A DNA stretch of 16,507 bases, taken from assembly GCA_013288465.1 (NCBI GenBank), contig JABDBT010000055.1, positions 1 through 16,507 of the forward strand, given 5' to 3'. The notes beneath the pieces are model-generated. The model saw nothing but the letters and a program-made list of their open reading frames with translations. It did not search any database and was not told where the DNA came from. The first letter of the stretch is position 1. Every line of letters begins with the position of its first letter. This stretch comes from Bacteroidota bacterium (lineage in GTDB: Bacteria; Bacteroidota; Bacteroidia; Sphingobacteriales; Sphingobacteriaceae). Shown piece after piece: positions 14,265-16,507 of the stretch. Both the position numbers and the translations under genes were made by a program.

Positions 14265-15272
14265 TTATTTTTTTGTTGCCTGGGCACGCTGCATCTGCTC
14301 TCTCAGTTGTTGCATTTGCGCAGCGGTTGGTGCTGCCGGTGCAACCGGTTTTGGCGCGTTAGGGTCCGGATGTACAATTTTCACCATTTCCACTTCAAAA
14401 ACAAGCGGTGTATAAGGGCCTATAGGGCCATTACCCTGGTCGCGGTAAGCCAAGTCAGACGGGATAACAAAAGTAGCTTTAGCGCCTGCATTTAACAATA
14501 ACAAGCCCTGATCCCAACCTGGTATTACCCTGCTTTGGCCTACCGGGAAAGAGATAGGTTTGTAAGGGTTCATTGGGTTAATTTGCAATTTAGCTTTTAC
14601 AGCTTCCTCTTTTATATTGGTATCAAAAACTTTTCCGTTAGTTGTTTTACCTATGTAATTTACATACACGGTATCGCCTACGGTTGGTACCGCTCCCGTG
14701 CCTTGTTTATTAATTACGTAATTTAAACCTGTAGGTGTTTTAGTTACATTTAGTTTATTGTCATCAATATATTTTTTCACTTTGGCCGGCTCCTGGTTTT
14801 TCATCGCATCATACCGTGATTTCATATAGGTAGAGATGTTACTTTGGAATACCTGGTCGGTTTGAGTCCCTTTAGCAAGTACTTTTTCTATTTTTATATC
14901 GTAAACCAGGTACTTACCCTTAAAGCCTTGTGGCCGCGGTTTTCCTTTGTAAACCGAGTCAACAAAAACCTTAATAGTTGCGCTATCACCTTCGGTCAAT
15001 AATAATATACCATCTGTTACATCACCTTTAGCCTGTGCTTTTGGCACCATTGTAGAAACGGGCATGCCTCTTTCATAAGTGCTCATCAATAACGAATCGG
15101 CATCGTTTTTTATAGTTAGATCGGCTATAATAAAATCGCCATCTTTAATTTTAGGGCCGCTTTTATCAGTATGTATATTGTATAACATACCGTTATCGCC
15201 TTTTTTAAATCCTCCGTTACAACTTGCTAAGCCTATAGTTGCAATCGCTAAAAACATTAAGTTTCTTTTCAT
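14265..15272 (-). CDS. FKBP-type peptidyl-prolyl isomerase lipoprotein
   Basis: A 335-aa protein with a lipoprotein signal: hydrophobic N-terminus and lipobox LASC with C18 as the lipidated residue, so it is probably anchored in the inner or outer membrane facing the periplasm. After a degenerate first FKBP-like unit (about 40-130) comes a good FKBP domain at about 195-300, with VYVNYIGKTTNGKVFDT, VIPGWDQGL (W253) and FVIPSDLAYRDQG. The C-terminal tail is Pro/Ala-rich then Gln-rich (QMQQLREQMQRAQ), likely flexible and helical. It begins 2 nt after the stop of nrnA, so the pair is surely co-transcribed. Similarity in layout to the gene that follows suggests tandem duplication. Enzymatic activity is inferred from the family. 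Confidence 0.9.
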   Translation of the reverse strand: MKRNLMFLAIATIGLASCNGGFKKGDNGMLYNIHTDKSGPKIKDGDFIIADLTIKNDADSLLMSTYERGMPVSTMVPKAQAKGDVTDGILLLTEGDSATIKVFVDSVYKGKPRPQGFKGKYLVYDIKIEKVLAKGTQTDQVFQSNISTYMKSRYDAMKNQEPAKVKKYIDDNKLNVTKTPTGLNYVINKQGTGAVPTVGDTVYVNYIGKTTNGKVFDTNIKEEAVKAKLQINPMNPYKPISFPVGQSRVIPGWDQGLLLLNAGAKATFVIPSDLAYRDQGNGPIGPYTPLVFEVEMVKIVHPDPNAPKPVAPAAPTAAQMQQLREQMQRAQATKK

Positions 15273-15274
15273 TT

Positions 15275-16285
15275 TTATTGTATTAATAGTTTTTTATATT
15301 CGGGTAAAATTAGTTTAAATTGATCTACAACATGTTGCAGGCTATCTGTTGATTGCCCGCCTGCGGCATTTCTATGTCCGCCGCCGCTAAAATACTTTTT
15401 ACAAATGTCATTTGCAGGAAAATCTCCTTTTGAACGCAAAGAAAGTTTCACTTTATCGTTCCGCTCCACAATAAATGCCGCCAAACGTATGCTGCCAATG
15501 GTTAAAGCATAGTTTACAATACCTTCCGTATCGCCGGTATTAACGTTATATTTTTCTAAATCTTGTTTATTAACCGCAATAATTGCAGTATTAAATTCGG
15601 GCAGTATTTCCAGGCAATTGGTTAAACAATGGCCCAAAAACCTTAGACGACTTTCGGACGAGCTATTATATACCAGTTCATGTATGCGCCAGTTTACAGC
15701 ACCAGCGTCAATCAGATCAGCTACGGTACGGTGTACGGCCGATGTGGTATTGGGCAACCTGAACGAAGCCGAATCCGTCATTATACCCGTGTATAAACAG
15801 GTGGCAACATCGGCATTAACCAGTTCTTTATGGTTAAGCACATTAACAATAAAATCATATACCAGCTGGGCGGTAGCGCAGGCATTAATATTCCAGTAAC
15901 GGTAATCATCAAAATCTTCGGGCTCCAGGTGATGGTCAATCATTATTTTATAAGCCCCGCTTGCCCTTACAACTTCGCCCATTTCATTAATGCGGTTTAA
16001 CGCGTTAAAATCAAGGCAAAAAATTAGGGTGGCATTGTTGATCAGGTCAATAGCCTCTGGGGTATGATCGGTATAAATAATAACATCTTCATTACCGGGC
16101 ATCCAGCTTAAAAAGTCGGGATAATCTGTAGGTGCAATTACCCTGGCATGATGGCCCTGCTGTATCAAATAATTATACAAACCTAACGACGAGCCCATAG
16201 CATCACCATCAGGCTTATGATGCGTAGTAATTACTATTTTTTGAGGCTGCGCTAAAAGGTTAATAAGCGACGCGGTATCTAACAT
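15275..16285 (-). CDS. nrnA: DHH/DHHA1 phosphoesterase, NrnA-like (nanoRNase / pAp phosphatase)
   Basis: Cytosolic Mn2+-dependent enzyme that degrades nanoRNA and hydrolyses 3'-phosphoadenosine 5'-phosphate in characterised members. Numbered from the ATG used here, the DHH domain shows H22-H23, D26 and D28 (TTHHKPDGDA), D92 (LDFN), the DHH triad at 117-119 (MIDHHLEP) and D171 (GIMTDSASF). The DHHA1 domain has the nucleic-acid-binding GGGH at 301-304 (GGGHRNAAGG). The length (336 aa) is normal. An in-frame TTG one codon upstream is not used here because the ATG at 16285 is more likely. It is the first gene of the operon with two FKBP genes, and divergent from ndk with a 117-nt shared promoter region. 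The exact substrate is inferred; NrnA-type and GdpP-type DHH proteins differ, but no GGDEF or membrane part is present. Confidence 0.92.
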   Translation of the reverse strand: MLDTASLINLLAQPQKIVITTHHKPDGDAMGSSLGLYNYLIQQGHHARVIAPTDYPDFLSWMPGNEDVIIYTDHTPEAIDLINNATLIFCLDFNALNRINEMGEVVRASGAYKIMIDHHLEPEDFDDYRYWNINACATAQLVYDFIVNVLNHKELVNADVATCLYTGIMTDSASFRLPNTTSAVHRTVADLIDAGAVNWRIHELVYNSSSESRLRFLGHCLTNCLEILPEFNTAIIAVNKQDLEKYNVNTGDTEGIVNYALTIGSIRLAAFIVERNDKVKLSLRSKGDFPANDICKKYFSGGGHRNAAGGQSTDSLQHVVDQFKLILPEYKKLLIQ

Positions 16286-16304
16286 CAATTTTAAAAAAGA
16301 GTTG

Positions 16305-16312
16305 CAAAGCTA
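16305..16312 (-). promoter_or_regulatory. Candidate -7 box (TAGCTTTG) for the nrnA operon
   Basis: TAGCTTTG on the minus strand fits TAnnTTTG and gives a leader of about 14 nt before the nrnA ATG. A TTTG at 16329-16326 is present but with too short a spacer (13 nt). Confidence 0.4.
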
Positions 16313-16353
16313 AATAAATTAAATACAAACCATCATAATATAATTAAAAAAGC

Positions 16354-16384
16354 TTTATCGTTCATTTATAAAAAGCTATTTTTG
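16354..16384 (+). promoter_or_regulatory. Candidate Bacteroidota promoter for ndk
   Basis: TATTTTTG at 16377-16384 fits TAnnTTTG, with TTTA (three of four matches to TTTG) at 16354-16357 at the expected 19-nt spacing. The leader would be about 14 nt. AGGA at 16397-16400 is a weak ribosome-binding match, only 2 nt from the ATG. Confidence 0.5.
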
Positions 16385-16402
16385 CGCAATTTTAACAGGA
16401 CA

Positions 16403-16507
16403 ATGGAAAATAATAAAACTTTTACAATGATTAAACCCGATGCTGTAGCCAATGGCCACATCGGTGGAATTTTAGATAAGATTATAAAAAGCGGGTTTAA
16501 AATAACC
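16403..16507 (+). CDS. ndk: Nucleoside diphosphate kinase (5' part only)
   Basis: The first 35 codons before the window ends. FTMIKPDAV, about residues 7-15, and the following [15 protein letters not shown] are the standard N-terminal strand and helix of NDK, which transfers the gamma phosphate between NTPs and NDPs via a phosphohistidine. The active-site histidine lies outside the window. It is transcribed divergently from nrnA, with a promoter-like TATTTTTG upstream. No mutation is seen in the visible part. Confidence 0.93.
   Translation, partial: MENNKTFTMIKPDAVANGHIGGILDKIIKSGFKIT

Noticed and set aside
14216..14287. GTG-start extension of the secreted FKBP by 24 residues
   Set aside because: It would overlap the previous gene, run through the hairpin, and bury the signal peptide inside the protein.
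1..16507. tRNA, rRNA, riboswitch or insertion sequence
   Set aside because: No cloverleaf-forming segment, conserved RNA core, transposase or terminal inverted repeats were seen in the gaps, all of which are shorter than 300 nt.

Overview
The window is a stretch of chromosome from a member of the Bacteroidota, most likely Sphingobacteriaceae (Mucilaginibacter- or Pedobacter-like). This rests on the protein styles (CWC-type Cys-rich protein, Bacteroidota-type tryptophan dioxygenase, secreted two-domain FKBPs), the near absence of Shine-Dalgarno sequences, several matches to the Bacteroidota -7 promoter element TAnnTTTG, and intergenic regions filled with degenerate short repeats. No RNA gene, insertion sequence or CRISPR array was seen.

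Layout. 1-3630: class Ia ribonucleotide reductase, nrdB then nrdA (+), closed by a hairpin terminator. 3697-4310: a 68-aa eight-cysteine CWC protein and an unrecognised 133-aa protein, an apparent two-gene unit (+). 4331-5331: a YhcG/DUF1016 PD-(D/E)XK nuclease on the minus strand, broken into two reading frames by what looks like a one-base deletion. 5399-6352: an orphan tryptophan 2,3-dioxygenase (-), with a 38-bp near-perfect palindrome and a 14-bp palindrome upstream. 6584-7369: an AT-rich accessory gene (-) for a C-terminally membrane-anchored protein of unknown function. 7505-8248: fabG (+). 8505-10628: a large membrane VWA protein (+) with a palindromic dispersed repeat apparently inserted in frame beside its MIDAS motif. 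10737-11236: a RelE/ParE-type toxin and a small antitoxin-like protein (-). 11351-13178: L-asparaginase I and a TatD nuclease (-). 13262-16285: an apparent nrnA - FKBP lipoprotein - secreted FKBP operon (-). 16403-end: the start of ndk (+), divergent from nrnA.

How the genes relate. RNR and ndk both serve (d)NTP supply, and NrnA recycles nanoRNA and pAp, but they are separate units. The two FKBPs appear to be tandem paralogues, one a lipoprotein and one periplasmic, probably assisting envelope protein folding. The toxin/antitoxin pair, the broken YhcG gene and the 261-aa anchored protein form the accessory component.

The most unusual signal is in the non-coding DNA. Short arrays with an exact 7-nt period, using different units at different loci, sit at or within about 10 nt of the stop codons of nrdB, nrdA, fabG and the VWA gene. 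One array is interrupted by a three-hairpin element that shares a core sequence with the repeat inside the VWA coding region. Three minus-strand genes also carry TAnnTTTG only 3-4 nt before their ATG, a geometry that suggests leaderless mRNAs.
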